Assembly: GCA_022009835.1 (NCBI GenBank)
Contig: CP091726.1
Span: 372,001-436,000 of the forward strand
Length of the DNA: 64,000 bases
Source: Bacilli bacterium
GTDB taxonomy: Bacteria > Bacillota_I > Bacilli_A > RF39 > UBA660
Reading direction: 5' to 3'
Made by a program: the position numbers and the translations under genes. The notes under the pieces are model-generated. The model was not told the DNA's origin. It was given only the letters and a program-made list of their open reading frames with translations, and did not search any database. Shown here piece after piece: positions 9,427 to 20,633 of the stretch. The first letter of the stretch is position 1. Every line of letters begins with the position of its first letter.

Positions 9427-10705
9427 TGCTAAGTTTATTAAACTTGATAATGGTCTTACTATTCTTATTTATTCTGATAATAGTAAGATTAGTAATCATA
9501 TTGAACTGGTTACTTTTTTAGGTGGTAAGTGTAGAAATGTTATGGATAATTATGGTAATTCTTTTGATATATTACCTGGTAGCGCTCATTTTTTGGAGCA
9601 TTTTATTTGTGAAAGAAATATTAATGGTAATCTTATTGATAATCTTAAAGAAATGGGAGCTTTATCTTCAAATGCCATGACTGGTAATTATGATACTTCT
9701 TTTTTTATGTTGATACGGTTGTTTCTTTTGATGAATGTTTAGATATGTTTTTAAATAGTGTTTATCATCCTGTTTTTTTAATAAAAAAAGAATATTGATG
9801 ATACTAGAGGTCCTGTTTTATGTGAAATCAGAGATGATAATGATAACTTTAGAAGAAAGATTAGTTATAGAGTTATGAGTAATGTTTTTGCTAATAATGT
9901 TAAAACACTTGGTAATAAGAGTAGTGTTAAGAGAATTACTGCTAGTTATTTGAAAAAATTATATGACTATAGTTATGTACCTTGTAATCAATTACTTGTG
10001 TTAGCAGGTTCTTTTGATAGTGATAAGGTGCTTGATAAGATTAAAGCTTTTTATGATAAACTTTCTTTTAAATGTAATAATAGAATTTCTTATGATAAAG
10101 AAAAGAAAGAAGTTATAAAAAAAAGAGATGTTTTTATTTGTGATATTATGCAACAGGGACTTATTTCTTTTAAGATTGATGTTAGTGGTTTTACTGATTT
10201 TTGAAAGATATAAACTTGATTGGTATTTTTGGAGCTTTCTCACTTATTAATTTTTCTAAGTATTCTGATATTAGTGAAAGTATTAGTAATAATTCTTTTT
10301 ATAAGGGTAATATTAGTTATTCTAAAAGGTGATTTTGGTGATTATGTTTTGTTTGAAGTTAGTGTCTATACTGATAGATATGATGAATTTGAAAATTTAG
10401 TTATGACCACTATTGATAATTTTTAAAAAAATAATACTAGAGAAGAATTTGAATATTATAAGAAGCATTGTAAGACAGAAGTATCTGTGAGAAAAGATAG
10501 TATAAGTGGTTATATTATACCTATTATGCAAAATTATATTCAGTTTAATTATCCTTTTGATGATACAATAGATTTTTATTGATAGTTTGAACTATGATGA
10601 ATACATTGCTATGATAGGTAGATTAGATTTTTTTCTAATTATAGTTATTTATGTATTAAAAAAAGAAATAATTTTTTTCTTTATGAAAGATTATTTTTTT
10701 CTTGA
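9419..10705 (+). CDS. M16-family zinc peptidase-like protein (YfmH-like)
   Basis: Catalytic-type partner of the preceding gene. The inverted zinc motif HxxEH appears as AHFLEHFICE near residue 60, preceded by GGKCRNVMDNYG and followed by the expected SSNAMTGNYDTSFFM. The start ATG 9419 follows GGAGAAGGTG. Frame breaks, mostly in T runs, occur near 9,700, 9,775, 10,200, 10,325, 10,430, 10,575 and 10,630; the reconstructed length of about 420 residues fits the family. The end is uncertain because the last run repairs are ambiguous; the stop given lies inside the promoter of the next operon. Confidence 0.7.
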
Positions 10706-10758
10706 CAACATATTAATTATGTAGTATGATTTAATTGTACTAGTGCAAGTAGTACAAT
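10702..10758 (+). promoter_or_regulatory. Promoter with palindromic operator for the ABC/GntR operon
   Basis: TTGACA (10702-10707), a 17-base spacer and TATGAT (10725-10730) form a sigma-A promoter. Directly downstream ATTGTACTA (10734-10742) and TAGTACAAT (10750-10758) are a perfect 9-base inverted repeat around a 7-base centre. The operon encodes a YtrA-type GntR regulator, so this is probably its operator and the operon is self-repressed. Confidence 0.85.
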
Positions 10759-10786
10759 CATATATTGTAGTGAAAGGAGATTTTAT

Positions 10787-11683
10787 ATGATAAAGATAGA
10801 TAAATTATCAAAGAAATATGATAAAGATTATGTACTTAAAGATCTTAGCTGTAATATTAAAGATAATTCTATTTATGGTTTAGTAGGAGCTAATGGTTCT
10901 GGTAAGAGTACGCTTCTTAGAACTATTATGGGTATATATGAAGCTGATGGTGGTGTTATATCTGTTGATGGTGAAGAAGTATATGATAATGAAATTATGA
11001 AACAAAAAATGGTTTTTGTACAAGATGATTTATTCTTTTATCCTGGTTATACTTTGATGGATACTGCTAAATGGTATGAAGCAATGTATAAGGATTTTGA
11101 TATGAATTGTCTTAAGGAATTGGCAGGCCTACTTAATCTTAAACTAGATAAGAAAATTAGTACATTTTCGAAGGGAATGAAAAGACAGTGTGCACTTATA
11201 TGTGCTATATCTACTAACTGTGATTATATGTTTTTTGATGAAACTTTTGATGGACTTGATCCAGTTATTAGAAATACTATGAAGAAAATTCTTATTAAAC
11301 AAATGAATAAGAAGAGAACTACGATTGTTATGACTAGTCATAATCTTAGGGAACTTGAAGACATTTGTGATAATCTTGGTTTATTATATCAAGGTGGTAT
11401 TTTGTTTGAGAGTGATATAGATACTATTAAGACAAACATGTTTAAAGTTCAGATATCTTTTGAGAAGAATTTTGATAAAGAAGATTTTGAGGATTTTGAT
11501 ATTTTAAGTTTTAAAAAGCAGGGTAGTGTGGCTACGATTATTATTAAAGATAATGATGGTAAGAGTAAAAATAAGTTAGAGAAGATGAAACCTTTAATAC
11601 TTGATTATCTTCCACTTACTTTGGAAGAAGTATTTATTTATGAAATGGAGGCATTAGGATATGAATTTAACAAGTTTGTTTAA
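10787..11683 (+). CDS. ABC transporter ATP-binding protein (YtrB-like)
   Basis: Nucleotide-binding subunit of an exporter whose permease is the next gene. Walker A GANGSGKSTLLR is at about residues 35-46, the signature region reads FSKGMKRQCALI, Walker B is MFFDETFDGLDP, and the switch His is in MTSHNLRELED. In the signature the canonical LSGG is replaced by FSKG, as in many YtrB-type proteins. The 298 residues are intact. The gene overlaps the permease start by 23 bases. Regulation is by the GntR protein at the end of this transport pair through the operator just upstream. Confidence 0.9.
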   Translation: MIKIDKLSKKYDKDYVLKDLSCNIKDNSIYGLVGANGSGKSTLLRTIMGIYEADGGVISVDGEEVYDNEIMKQKMVFVQDDLFFYPGYTLMDTAKWYEAMYKDFDMNCLKELAGLLNLKLDKKISTFSKGMKRQCALICAISTNCDYMFFDETFDGLDPVIRNTMKKILIKQMNKKRTTIVMTSHNLRELEDICDNLGLLYQGGILFESDIDTIKTNMFKVQISFEKNFDKEDFEDFDILSFKKQGSVATIIIKDNDGKSKNKLEKMKPLILDYLPLTLEEVFIYEMEALGYEFNKFV

Positions 11684-13627
11684 TTTTAATTATTTAAAAG
11701 AAAATATTAAGAAGTCTAAAGCTATTATTCTTTTATGTATGTTATTACTTCCTATTCTTAATGGTATTATTCTTCTTATGCATGGTAGTACTGGTGATAA
11801 TTTTGTTGCTAGTATTTACGATGTATCTGGTATTATATTATTTGGAATGTATATTATACCAATAGTTCTTTCTATTACTTTGTTTAGTTTTATATATAAA
11901 AAGGGAGCAGTTGATTTTACTTTATCAATGCCCATTAATAAAAGACAAATATTTTTTTAACTAATACTATAGGTGGAATGGCTATTATACTTATTATGCA
12001 AATTATTAATTTTATTGTTATGTTATTAGTTAGTTTAATATATAGTAATATTATTGTTTCTTATAAGATGTTATTTGATATTTTACTTATGTATTCTATA
12101 TCCTATATATTTGTATTTGTTTGTACTAATATTGCCGCTAGTGTATCTTCTAATAAGATTACAACAATAGTAGTTACTTTGCTTGTTATGTTTTTTTAAT
12201 TCCATTCATTAGTACATTTATTAATTCTAATGCTTTTTACTTATTCTGGTAATAGTGATGTTAAAGTTGAATGTACAAATGATAGTTGTAAGCCAGAAAA
12301 TTATTATTGTGATAATGTTAAATGTGAAATGGATAAAAAGAATAATATTTATACAGCTAATATAAGAAAGTATGATAATGTTACTTATACTTTACCTTAT
12401 GAGTTTATAAAAAATAATTTATTTGGATTTGAAAGTGATAACAGAGTAAATACTTCAATTATTAAGATGATTATACTTAGTGTTATATATATAATAGTGG
12501 GTACTATGTTATTTAATAATAAGAAGTTTGAGATTGTTGGTACTTCATTTAGAAGTGAGAAAGTACATATTTTAGTTAGAACTTTAACTACTATTCCTAT
12601 TGTATGTCTTGCTTATGTTGTACTTAAAAATAGTAGTATATCTAGTTATGACTTTTTCTCTATTGTTTTATTACTTGTACTTATATTTACTTATTTAATT
12701 ATATATGATTTGATTACAAGAAAGAAAGTTACTAATTTCTTAAAAATGGCTATTTGTCTAGTAATAGTAGGCGGTGTTACTACAGTAGTAGGAACATTAG
12801 TGGATGTTGATAGTTATAGTATTAAGGCTAAAGATGTTAAAGAGATTTCATTCTTAGATGATAATGGTAATGTTATTGGAAGTACTAAGAATACAGAAGT
12901 TATTAATAATAGTATATCGTTACTTTTAGATACTGAAGCTTTAGAAAATTATACTTATAGCTATACTATTAAGACTAAAGTAAAAGGTAGTACATATCGT
13001 TTTAATATTTATACTACTAAAGATAATTATAATCATATTAATAATATTCTTATTAATGATAAAGAATTTAGTAAAGATTTTTAATAAATATAAAAAAATA
13101 ATGATATATTTGGTATTAAATATAAAGATGGTTATAATAGAACAAATAATAGTAATCTTTCTGATATGATTGTTAATAAATATAAAAAAATGATAAGAAT
13201 ATATTTATGAATAATAATAATGATAATGATTTATTTAATGTTACTCTTTATGTTTATAATGGCTTTAATGTAAAAGAAATTGATTTTGATGCAAGTGGAG
13301 ATAAGAATTTAGAAGTTGGTCTTTTAAGATATTATAATGCTAATACTAAGAAGATGTTTAGTAAGATAGATAGTGATAATGATATATATAATTATTATAT
13401 AGATGATACTTATTGTATATATAATTTTTGAATATTATAATGAAATTAGTAAGTTTATAATTGATAATATAGATGATGATTTTGATATTAATAAAGATTA
13501 TGGTTACATTAGTACTTATACACATAATGGAAAAAATGTTTTTGTTACTAATAAAGTAGATGAACTTAATTTATTGAAAAGTAAATATGCTTCTCTTGAT
13601 ACTGATGTAGTAATAGATGGGGAGTAG
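11661..13627 (+). CDS. ABC transporter permease, about 650 residues
   Basis: Membrane partner of the YtrB-like ATPase. The N-terminal half carries about six hydrophobic segments, interrupted by a 65-residue Cys-containing loop (ECTNDSCKPENYYC); further helices follow, then a charged Asn/Asp-rich C-terminal domain. It begins MNLTSLFNFNYLKENIKKSK after GGAGG. Frame breaks at T7 near 11,950 and 12,190, T5 near 12,236, T5 13,078-13,082, A7 near 13,097 and 13,187, and T5 near 13,427; several T7/A7 sites need two fewer or one more base. The substrate is unknown. Export of an antimicrobial or envelope compound is plausible from the GntR context only. Confidence 0.75.
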
Positions 13628-13637
13628 GTGATTAGAG

Positions 13638-14003
13638 ATGAGACAGATTATGATTAATTTGGATTATCAAAGTAGAACTCCAATATATGAACAAATTGTT
13701 GATGGTGTTGAAAAGTATGTAGCTTTAGGAATACTTAAAGAGAAAACACAGATTCCTTCGATTAGGGAGATGGCTAGTAGTTTGGGAATTAATCCTAATA
13801 CAGTTAAAAAGAGTTATGATATATTAGAGGGTAGAGGGGTTATTACCACTATTAGTACTAAAGGTACTTTTATATCGGAAGATACTAAGAAAGCTACTGA
13901 TGAGAAGATTAATAAAGAAATTGGTATTATTAGAGAAAAGATTGATGAACTTACTAAGATGGGTATTAGTTATGAAGAAGTTATAGAAAGGATAAAGAAA
14001 TGA
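13638..14003 (+). CDS. GntR-family transcriptional regulator, YtrA type
   Basis: DNA-binding repressor of 121 residues, the short YtrA-like class without a large effector domain. The winged helix is plain: YQSRTPIYEQIVDGVEKY, IPSIREMASSLGINPNTVKK and a wing GVITTISTKGTF. It sits at the centre of the operon between the two transporter sets and its stop overlaps the next ATG (ATGA). It probably binds the 9-base palindrome at 10734-10758. A second in-frame ATG at 13650 is an alternative start. Confidence 0.9.
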   Translation: MRQIMINLDYQSRTPIYEQIVDGVEKYVALGILKEKTQIPSIREMASSLGINPNTVKKSYDILEGRGVITTISTKGTFISEDTKKATDEKINKEIGIIREKIDELTKMGISYEEVIERIKK

Positions 14004-14684
14004 AAATATTAGAGGTTAAAGATTTATGTAAAAATTATGGTAAAGGTAGTACTTTGGTTAAAGCTCTTGACGAGGTATCTTTTTCAGTAGAAGAAGGAGA
14101 GTTTGTTGCAATTGTTGGTTCTTCTGGTAGTGGTAAATCAACACTTTTACATATTTTGGGTGCTGTTGATAAACCTACTAGTGGAAAGGTTATTATTGGT
14201 GATGTTGATGTTTTTAAACAAAAAGATGATGCTTTGGCAGTATTTAGGAGAAGAAAAGTAGGACTTATTTATCAATTTTATAATTTGATTCCTATTCTTA
14301 ATGTAGAAGAGAATATGACTTTACCAATTTTTATTGGATGGTAAAAAGTGTTGATAAGAATTATTTAAAAAGAATTAATAGATATATTAGGATTAGAAAG
14401 AAGAGTTAATCATTTACCTAATGAACTTTCTGGTGGTCAACAACAAAGAGTATCAATAGGCAGAGCACTTATTTCAAGACCAGATATTATATTAGCGGAT
14501 GAGCCTACGGGAAATTTAGATTCTAAGGCTAGTAAAGAGATTATGGATTTACTTAGACTTTCTAATGAGAAATATGGTCAAACTATTATTATGATTACTC
14601 ATGATATGAATTTGGCTAAGACTGCTGATAGAATTATTACATTAGAAGATGGTCATATTGTTAAGGATGAGAAGATAAAAATGA
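14000..14684 (+). CDS. ABC transporter ATP-binding protein (MacB/LolD-like)
   Basis: ATPase of a MacB/FtsX-type mechanotransmission or export system. Walker A GSSGSGKSTLLH at about residues 41-52, signature LSGGQQQRVSIGRAL, Walker B IILADEPTGNLDS, H-loop MITHDMN. Frame breaks at T5 near 14,330 and three A5 runs at about 14,343, 14,366 and 14,677, each fixed by one fewer base. The last repair gives a stop that overlaps the permease start as ATGA; without it the two genes would read through as a fusion, so this site decides the gene boundary. Confidence 0.9.
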
Positions 14685-17250
14685 GTATTTTTAAATAGAT
14701 TGACGATTAAGAATTTACGCCTTAATAAAAAAAAGAACAATTGTTACAATTATTGGTATTATTTTTATCTACTGCATTGATGGTTGGTATTGGATTATTA
14801 TTCTCTTCATTTCAAGATTTAATGATTAGAGATACTATAGGTTATAATGGTAAATATGAGGCTAATTATAGTGATGTAGATTTAGATAAACTTAATAATA
14901 TTAAAGATAAAGATTTTTACTTACTTCTATGAAAAAAACCTATTGGTTTTTAGTAAAATTGAATCTAGTAATGAATATAAGCCTTATATGTATATTACTA
15001 GTGTTAATAAGGAATATTTTAATGAACTTAAATTAGTTGATGGTAGTTTTCCAAAAAATGAAAATGAGGTTGTTATATCTAATCATGTTATAACTAATGG
15101 AGGACTTAATTATAAGGTAGGAGATATTGTTACCTTAAAATATGGTACTAGAAATATTGAAGGAGAAGAGACTTTAGCTAATAGTGAGTATGTTCCTGGA
15201 GAAGAAATTGATATTACTGGTGAGGTTACTTTAAAGATAGTTGGTATAGTAGAGAGAAGTAATTTTGAGAGTTATTCTGCCTCTGGGTATACAGCCTTTA
15301 CACTTGATGTAAATAGTGACAAAGGAAATGTAAACCTATATGTTATGTTTGATAAAAATAAGAAAATTATTAAACAATCTGAAGAACTTGCTAAAGAGTT
15401 AAGTTATGATTATGATATTAATTATAATAGTACATTACTTGCTTTATATGGAGAGAGTACTTATGGTAATGTTATGACTACAATGGTTAGTATGATGATG
15501 ATTATGCTTGCTTTAGTTAGTATAGGTTGTATTATTGTTATTTATAATTCTTTTGCTATTTCGGTAATGGAAAGAAAAAAGGAATTTGGATTACTTTCTA
15601 GTATAGGTGCTACAAAGAAGCAGCTAGCACATACAGTCTTTTTTGAAGCAGTAGTAGTAGGAGTAATAGGTATTATATTTGGTATACTTGGTGCTTATAT
15701 TGGTATAGGTTGTGTAGTACTTGTTATTAATAATTTAATTAGTGATATGTTAGATTATAAGTTATATCTTGTTACTAATCCTTTATTTATTATTATTCCA
15801 GTAATATTTATGATTGTTGTTATTGGAGTATCAGCATTTATTCCTTCTAGAAAAGCAAGTAAGGTGTCTCCGATTGAGGCTATTAGACAGAATGATGATA
15901 TTAAAATTAATAAAAAGAAGATTAAAACGAGTAAGTTTGTTAATAAGTTGTTTGGAATAGAAGGAGAGATTGCTCTTAAGAATATTAAAAAGAAATAAGA
16001 AGAAATATAGAGTTACTATTGTTAGTTTATTTATTAGTATTGTTTTATTTATATCATTTTTCTTCATATATGAATTATACTTTAAATACCGCTAGTAGTG
16101 TGATGGGTGAAGTGCCTTATGATTATCAGATTAGTTATTTTAGTACTACTGCTGGTAATAATGGGGAGGCATTAGATAAAATTAATGAAATTGTTAAGAG
16201 TAGTGATGTAAAAGAATATACTTCTTATAGTAGTAGTGATTTGCAATTGATTGGTAATTATACTTATAGTAAAGAGTATCTTGATTTTTATAAGAATGCT
16301 TATGGAGAAGAAGTTTATAATGATTTAAAGAAGGCTAAATATCAGAATATTTCTATTTTAGTATTAGATGACAATTCTTATAATAAATATAAAAAGTTAA
16401 TTGGTTTAGATAAAGATAGTGTTATTTTACTTAATAAGTTTAAGGGAGTAAGTTATGGTGGCAATAAGAGAGTTAATTATGATATTCCTGTAATTAATAA
16501 TGGTAATATTAATATTAAGATATGTAATTTTGATGATAGTGAAGAAGAAGTTAATGATGTTACTAAGTATTGTAATAAGAGTGTAGAAAATATTTTTTTG
16601 TTACTAATAAGTCCTTTGATTTGATTGAAGAGTTTTCTTATATGACTGATTTTAAATTAGTTGTTAATAAGAAATTATATGATAGTATATCTGATAGTAG
16701 TACTCATTATACACAGTTTAATATTATAAGTGATAATACTAATAATATTGATAAATTAACTAAAGATTTAGATAAATATAGTAATGTTAATTATACTAAT
16801 ATTAAAAGAAGCTATGACGCAAGCTAATAATTTAATATTGGTTGTTAAAATACTTATGTATGGTTTTATTAGTTTAGTTACTTTAATAGGAGTTACTTCA
16901 GTATTTAATACGATATCTACGAGTATGGCACTTAGAAAGAGAGAGTTTGCGGTTCTTAGAAGTATTGGTCTTACTAATAGGGGATTTAATAAAATTTTAT
17001 TCTTTGAAAGTTTATTCTTTGGTATGAAGTCACTTATATTTGCTATACCTGTTAGTATAGGTGTTACAGTACTTATTCATTATGCGCTTGCTGATATGAT
17101 GAGTATAAGTACGATTATTATTCCTTGGAAATATATTATTATATCAATTGTGTCAGTATTTGTAATTGTACTTCTTACAATGATGTATAGTACTAGTAAG
17201 ATTAAAAAAACATAATATTATTGAACAAATAAGAGAAGAAAAATATTTAA
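14681..17250 (+). CDS. FtsX-domain ABC permease (MacB-like), about 840 residues
   Basis: Permease partner of the preceding ATPase. It has a first helix (TIVTIIGIILSTALMVGIG), a large extracytoplasmic domain, an FtsX block with three helices including FGLLSSIGATKKQL, a second linked half starting LRNKKKYRVTIV-like, another ectodomain, and a second FtsX block containing REFAVLRSIGLTNRGF. Two FtsX repeats of this kind are typical of bacitracin- or lipoprotein-type exporters. Frame breaks near 14,690, 14,730, 14,760, 14,920, 15,990, 16,055, 16,595, 16,803 and 17,205 are nearly all single extra A or T. With repair the end reads NIIEQIREENI. Confidence 0.85.
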
Positions 17251-17282
17251 AAAAATACTTTCTTTTTTTCTTTGGGTTTGAT

Positions 17283-17288
17283 ATATAA
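17283..17288 (+). promoter_or_regulatory. -10 box of the DUF4352 gene
   Basis: A TATAAT-like box about 25 bases ahead of the start, with a GAGGAGAG ribosome site between; the -35 is not clear. Confidence 0.4.
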
Positions 17289-17311
17289 TTAAATAGAGGA
17301 GAGTGATTAAT

Positions 17312-18048
17312 ATGGCAAAATTTTGTACTAATTGCGGAAGTGAACTTCCAGAAAATGCTGCGATGTGTGTTAAGTGTGGGAAAATGGTTAATGAAAATAT
17401 AAGTACAAATAAAAATACTTCAAATGGAAATGACAAGAAAAAAAGAAAGGATTACCAACATGGGCAATTGTTTTTAATTGTTATTGGTTGTGTTATTATT
17501 ATTCCTATTATTATAGTTGTTGTTCTTACTATTGTTACTTTTTAAGTATGTAAAAGATAATGATATTGATATTAAGGAATATATCGAAGAGAGTGCTACT
17601 ATGAAGGGAACTATAGGTGATACTTTAAGTGGCGATGATGTTAAAATCACTTTAACTGATGCTCTTATTTATCCTCGTATTGAAGGAGAGGCTTTTTACT
17701 GATACTCCTGCTGAAGGGAAAGAATATTTAGTATTTTTTTCTTTAATGTTGAGAATATTGATGATGAAAAATAATTTTTGTTTCTATTCATAATTTTTAC
17801 TGGCTATGTAGATGATACTTTGGTTGCAAGTAAGATTTTAATTAATAATGTTGATAATGTTCAATATTTGAGTGTTGATTTGACTCCTGGTAAAAAGGCT
17901 AGAGGGTATGTTGCATACGAAGTAGATACTAATTGGAAACAATTTGATATTCATTATAAAGAAAAATTCTTTTTGATTATAATGATAGTATGATTTTTTT
18001 ACAGTTGTTAATGAAGAGAATAATCAAAATAATAATAATAATGCTTAA
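17312..18048 (+). CDS. Zinc-ribbon, single-helix protein with DUF4352 ectodomain
   Basis: Membrane protein with a cytoplasmic zinc ribbon (FCTNCGSELPENA, MCVKCGK), one helix around LIVIGCVIIIPIIIVVVL, and an outer Ig-like DUF4352 domain recognised from GTIGDTLSGDDVKITLTDA, KEYLVFFFNVEN and the closing YVAYEVD. The function of DUF4352 proteins is unsettled; many are exported lipoproteins. Frame breaks at T5 near 17,538 and 17,693, T7 near 17,735, A5/T5 near 17,770-17,780, T5 near 17,797, A5/T5 near 17,963-17,974 and T7 near 17,993. It ends in an Asn-rich tail. Confidence 0.75.
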
Positions 18049-18081
18049 TGATGGCATATTATTTATGAAGGAGGATAAACT

Positions 18082-18779
18082 ATGAATGTGGTAGATGTTA
18101 TAATTATTGTTCTTTTAATATTGGGCGGTGTAGCTGGATTTAAAGCTGGTGTTATAAAGAAACTTACTGATTTATTGGAATGTTTGTAGTTATTATTTTG
18201 GCTTTCTACTTAAAAAATTATATATCGGTTATTATGTATGAGAACTTACCATTTTTTTAATTTCTTTTGGCCTTATTAATGGTATTAATGCCTTAAATAT
18301 ACTTTTTATATGAGGTTATTGCTTTTTTAGTTATATTTATTTTATTATTATTTGTTTTGAAGGTTATTCTTTTAGCTACAGGTCTTATTGAAAAGATACT
18401 TAAAGCTACTGTTATACTTAGTATTCCTTCAAAGATACTTGGTGTTATAGTAGGTGTTATAGAAATGTATGTTTATATCTTTTTAGTTCTTGTTATTGCT
18501 ACTTTACCGGTATTTGATTCTTCATTTTTAAAAGATTCTAAAATGGCTAATTATATTCTTGATAATACTTTGGTTTTATCTAATGTTTCAAATGAAATTA
18601 CAGATATTTATGGTGATGTTTATGATATTATCGATAATAGAAAAGATAAATCTAATGAGGAGATGAATGAGGAGATACTTAAGGTTCTTATTGATAAGAA
18701 AGTTGTTACTAAGGAGTCTGCTAAAAAATTAGTGGAAAGAAATAAGGTACATATTAATGATATGTCAATTGTTGAATAG
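18082..18779 (+). CDS. CvpA-family membrane protein
   Basis: Four-helix membrane protein of the CvpA (colicin V production) family; function outside colicin secretion is not well defined. The N-terminus MNVVDVIIIVLLILGGVAGFKAG is characteristic, and later helices (VLVIATLPVF) and the soluble C-terminal extension fit. GAAGGAGG precedes the start. Frame breaks occur near 18,175 (a T3 that needs one more base, against the usual trend), T7 near 18,250 and T5 near 18,306. It runs into the thioredoxin gene with nine bases between. Confidence 0.75.
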
Positions 18780-18788
18780 GAGGTTATT

Positions 18789-19079
18789 ATGGGTTTAATT
18801 CATTATGAAAGTGATTTTGATAAATTAATTGAAAAAGAAGCAGTAGTGGATTTTTATGCTACTTGGTGTGGTCCATGTAAGATGTTTGGACCTGTATTTG
18901 AAGAAGTTGCAACAAATATGGATATTAATTTTGTTAAAATTGATGTTGATAAGAATAGTGATATTGCTAGAGAATATGGTGTTATGACTATTCCGACAGT
19001 TATTTTATTTAAAGATGGTAAGGAAGTTAAAAGAAAAGTTGGGTTTATGTCTAATGATGAACTTACTGAATTGTTTTGA
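18789..19079 (+). CDS. trxA: Thioredoxin
   Basis: Cytoplasmic disulfide reductase of 96 residues with the canonical active site ATWCGPCK at about residue 28 and cis-proline loop MTIPTVILF. No signal peptide and no frame break. It follows cvpA closely with its own AGGAGG site, so the pair is likely one transcript ending at the terminator directly after it. Confidence 0.96.
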   Translation: MGLIHYESDFDKLIEKEAVVDFYATWCGPCKMFGPVFEEVATNMDINFVKIDVDKNSDIAREYGVMTIPTVILFKDGKEVKRKVGFMSNDELTELF

Positions 19080-19103
19080 AATAGGTTAACTATTTCTTTT
19101 TTT
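19078..19103 (+). terminator. Terminator after trxA
   Basis: GAAATAG, loop GTTAA, CTATTTC and seven T; the stem starts at the trxA stop. Confidence 0.9.
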
Positions 19104-19180
19104 ATGAAAAAAATATTGATTTTTATTTATGTTTGTTTGATATGATTATTATGATAGAAGAGAGGAGGAAAATAATTATT

Positions 19181-19925
19181 ATGGAAAGAGAAGATAAGAG
19201 AGGCGTATTTTTTGGAGTTATTGGAGTACTTACTTTAATAGTAGCTATTATAGGAGCATCATTTGCATACTTTTCAATTAATGCTAAAAGTAGTGATGAT
19301 GCTGTTACTGTTAATGCTGCTTCAGTTAAAATAGTTTTTAATGAAGGTGATAAAATTGCTATGAATAATTTAATACCTTCAGAAAAATCTATTGCTATGA
19401 CTACTTTAACGAGAGCACTTGAGGGTAAAACTTATAAAGGTGGACAAGATGGTAATGAAGATATTCCTTATGTAGCATGTAAAGATAATAATAATTATAC
19501 TACTTGTGGTTATTATGATTTTTACTTTAACTAATAATGGTCAAAATGCTGTACAATTAGTTGCTTATATTGTTCCAACAGCACTAAAAGAAGAAACTGT
19601 AACTGAAACTGGAACAGTACCTGCTGAAATTGGATTTACTAACTTAAAGTTTGTTCTATTTGATAGATCAAGTGAAACTGGTAAAGGTAATGGAACTCAA
19701 GTATATGAGGGTACTGTAAACTATAACGAAGCTGGATTTGGTTTACTTGGTGATGATATTAATACTACTCTTAGTATTGATGGTGATGGTACAGTTAAGA
19801 AATATCGTTTATTTATATGGTTAGATGAAGTAGGAGATGCAAATAACGCTGAACAAGGTGCTACTTTTAAAGGTACTATTCATGTTGATTTACCAGGTGC
19901 TAAAAATATTACTGGTGAAGCTTAA
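19181..19925 (+). CDS. Membrane-anchored or secreted surface protein, TasA/camelysin-like layout
   Basis: Starts MEREDKRGVFFGVIGVLTLI, a basic head and one hydrophobic segment ending ASFAYFSINAKS, which looks like a signal or anchor of the TasA/camelysin kind (short helix then a beta-sandwich beginning a few residues after AYF). The rest is a beta-rich ectodomain with one Cys pair (YVACKDNNNYTTCGYY). The closing block RLFIWLDEVGDANN then ATFKGTIHVDL reappears in the next gene, so the two are paralogues. GAGGAGG precedes the start. One frame break, T5 near 19,520. Assignment to TasA-like fibre proteins is an inference from layout. Confidence 0.6.
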
Positions 19926-19936
19926 TAATTATTTTT

Positions 19937-19970
19937 AAAAAAAGCAATATTTCTATTGCTTTTTTTTTTT
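19937..19970 (+). terminator. Strong terminator
   Basis: GCAATA / TATTGC stem flanked by A7 and eleven T; bidirectional in appearance. Confidence 0.93.
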
Positions 19971-19995
19971 TGTTATTATTATACTAGGTGATGAT

Positions 19996-20567
19996 ATGCA
20001 AAGTGAAGGTAAAAAAAATAAAAAAATGATATTTTTTTATTTAATTGTATTAGTTCTTACTTTAATTACTATGGCAGTGGGTATTACTTTTTACTTTTTT
20101 ATCATTGGAGACTAAAGATAAAGAAGATAGTACTAAGATTAAAACTGGTACTTTATCAATTAGTTATGTTGATGGTGATGCTATTAGTGGTATTGGTTTA
20201 ATTCCAAGAGATGAACCAACATTTAATACTGACTTTGCTGTATATAAGAAAAAGATTTTCTATTAGAAGTAATGGTACTTTAGATCAAAGTCTTGATATT
20301 TATTTGAATGTTACTAAGAATGATTTTAAGGATGGTAATTTAAAATACTCTCTTTATAATTCAGAGAATAGGAAGATTAGTACTGGTAGTATTCCTAGTA
20401 GTGGTAATGTATTAATTGCAAAGGATGATTATTTAAAGAATAATTTTACTAATAATTACACTATTCTTATTTGGCTTCAGAATACTGATGATAATCAAGA
20501 GTATGAAGAAGATAGTACTTTTGTTGGTGGCTTTGATATTACCGCTAATCAGGTTAAATATAAATAA
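19996..20567 (+). CDS. Second surface protein of the TasA/camelysin-like pair
   Basis: Same layout as the preceding gene: basic head (MQSEGKKNKK), one helix (LIVLVLTLITMAVGITF), then a beta-rich ectodomain. The closing block TILIWLQNTDDNQ then STFVGGFDITA aligns with the end of its neighbour. It has no Cys in the ectodomain. Frame breaks lie at T5 near 20,085 and 20,096 and A5 near 20,254. It has its own terminator and lies between two terminators, so it is transcribed alone despite the paralogy. Confidence 0.6.
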
Positions 20568-20587
20568 CTGCTTTGGCAGTTTTTTCT
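20566..20587 (+). terminator. Terminator
   Basis: AACTGC, loop TTTG, GCAGTT and a T-rich tail, overlapping the stop of the preceding gene. Confidence 0.85.
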
Positions 20588-20633
20588 TTACTATTGGATA
20601 TTTTTAGTATATAATTTTATTAGGTGATATGAT

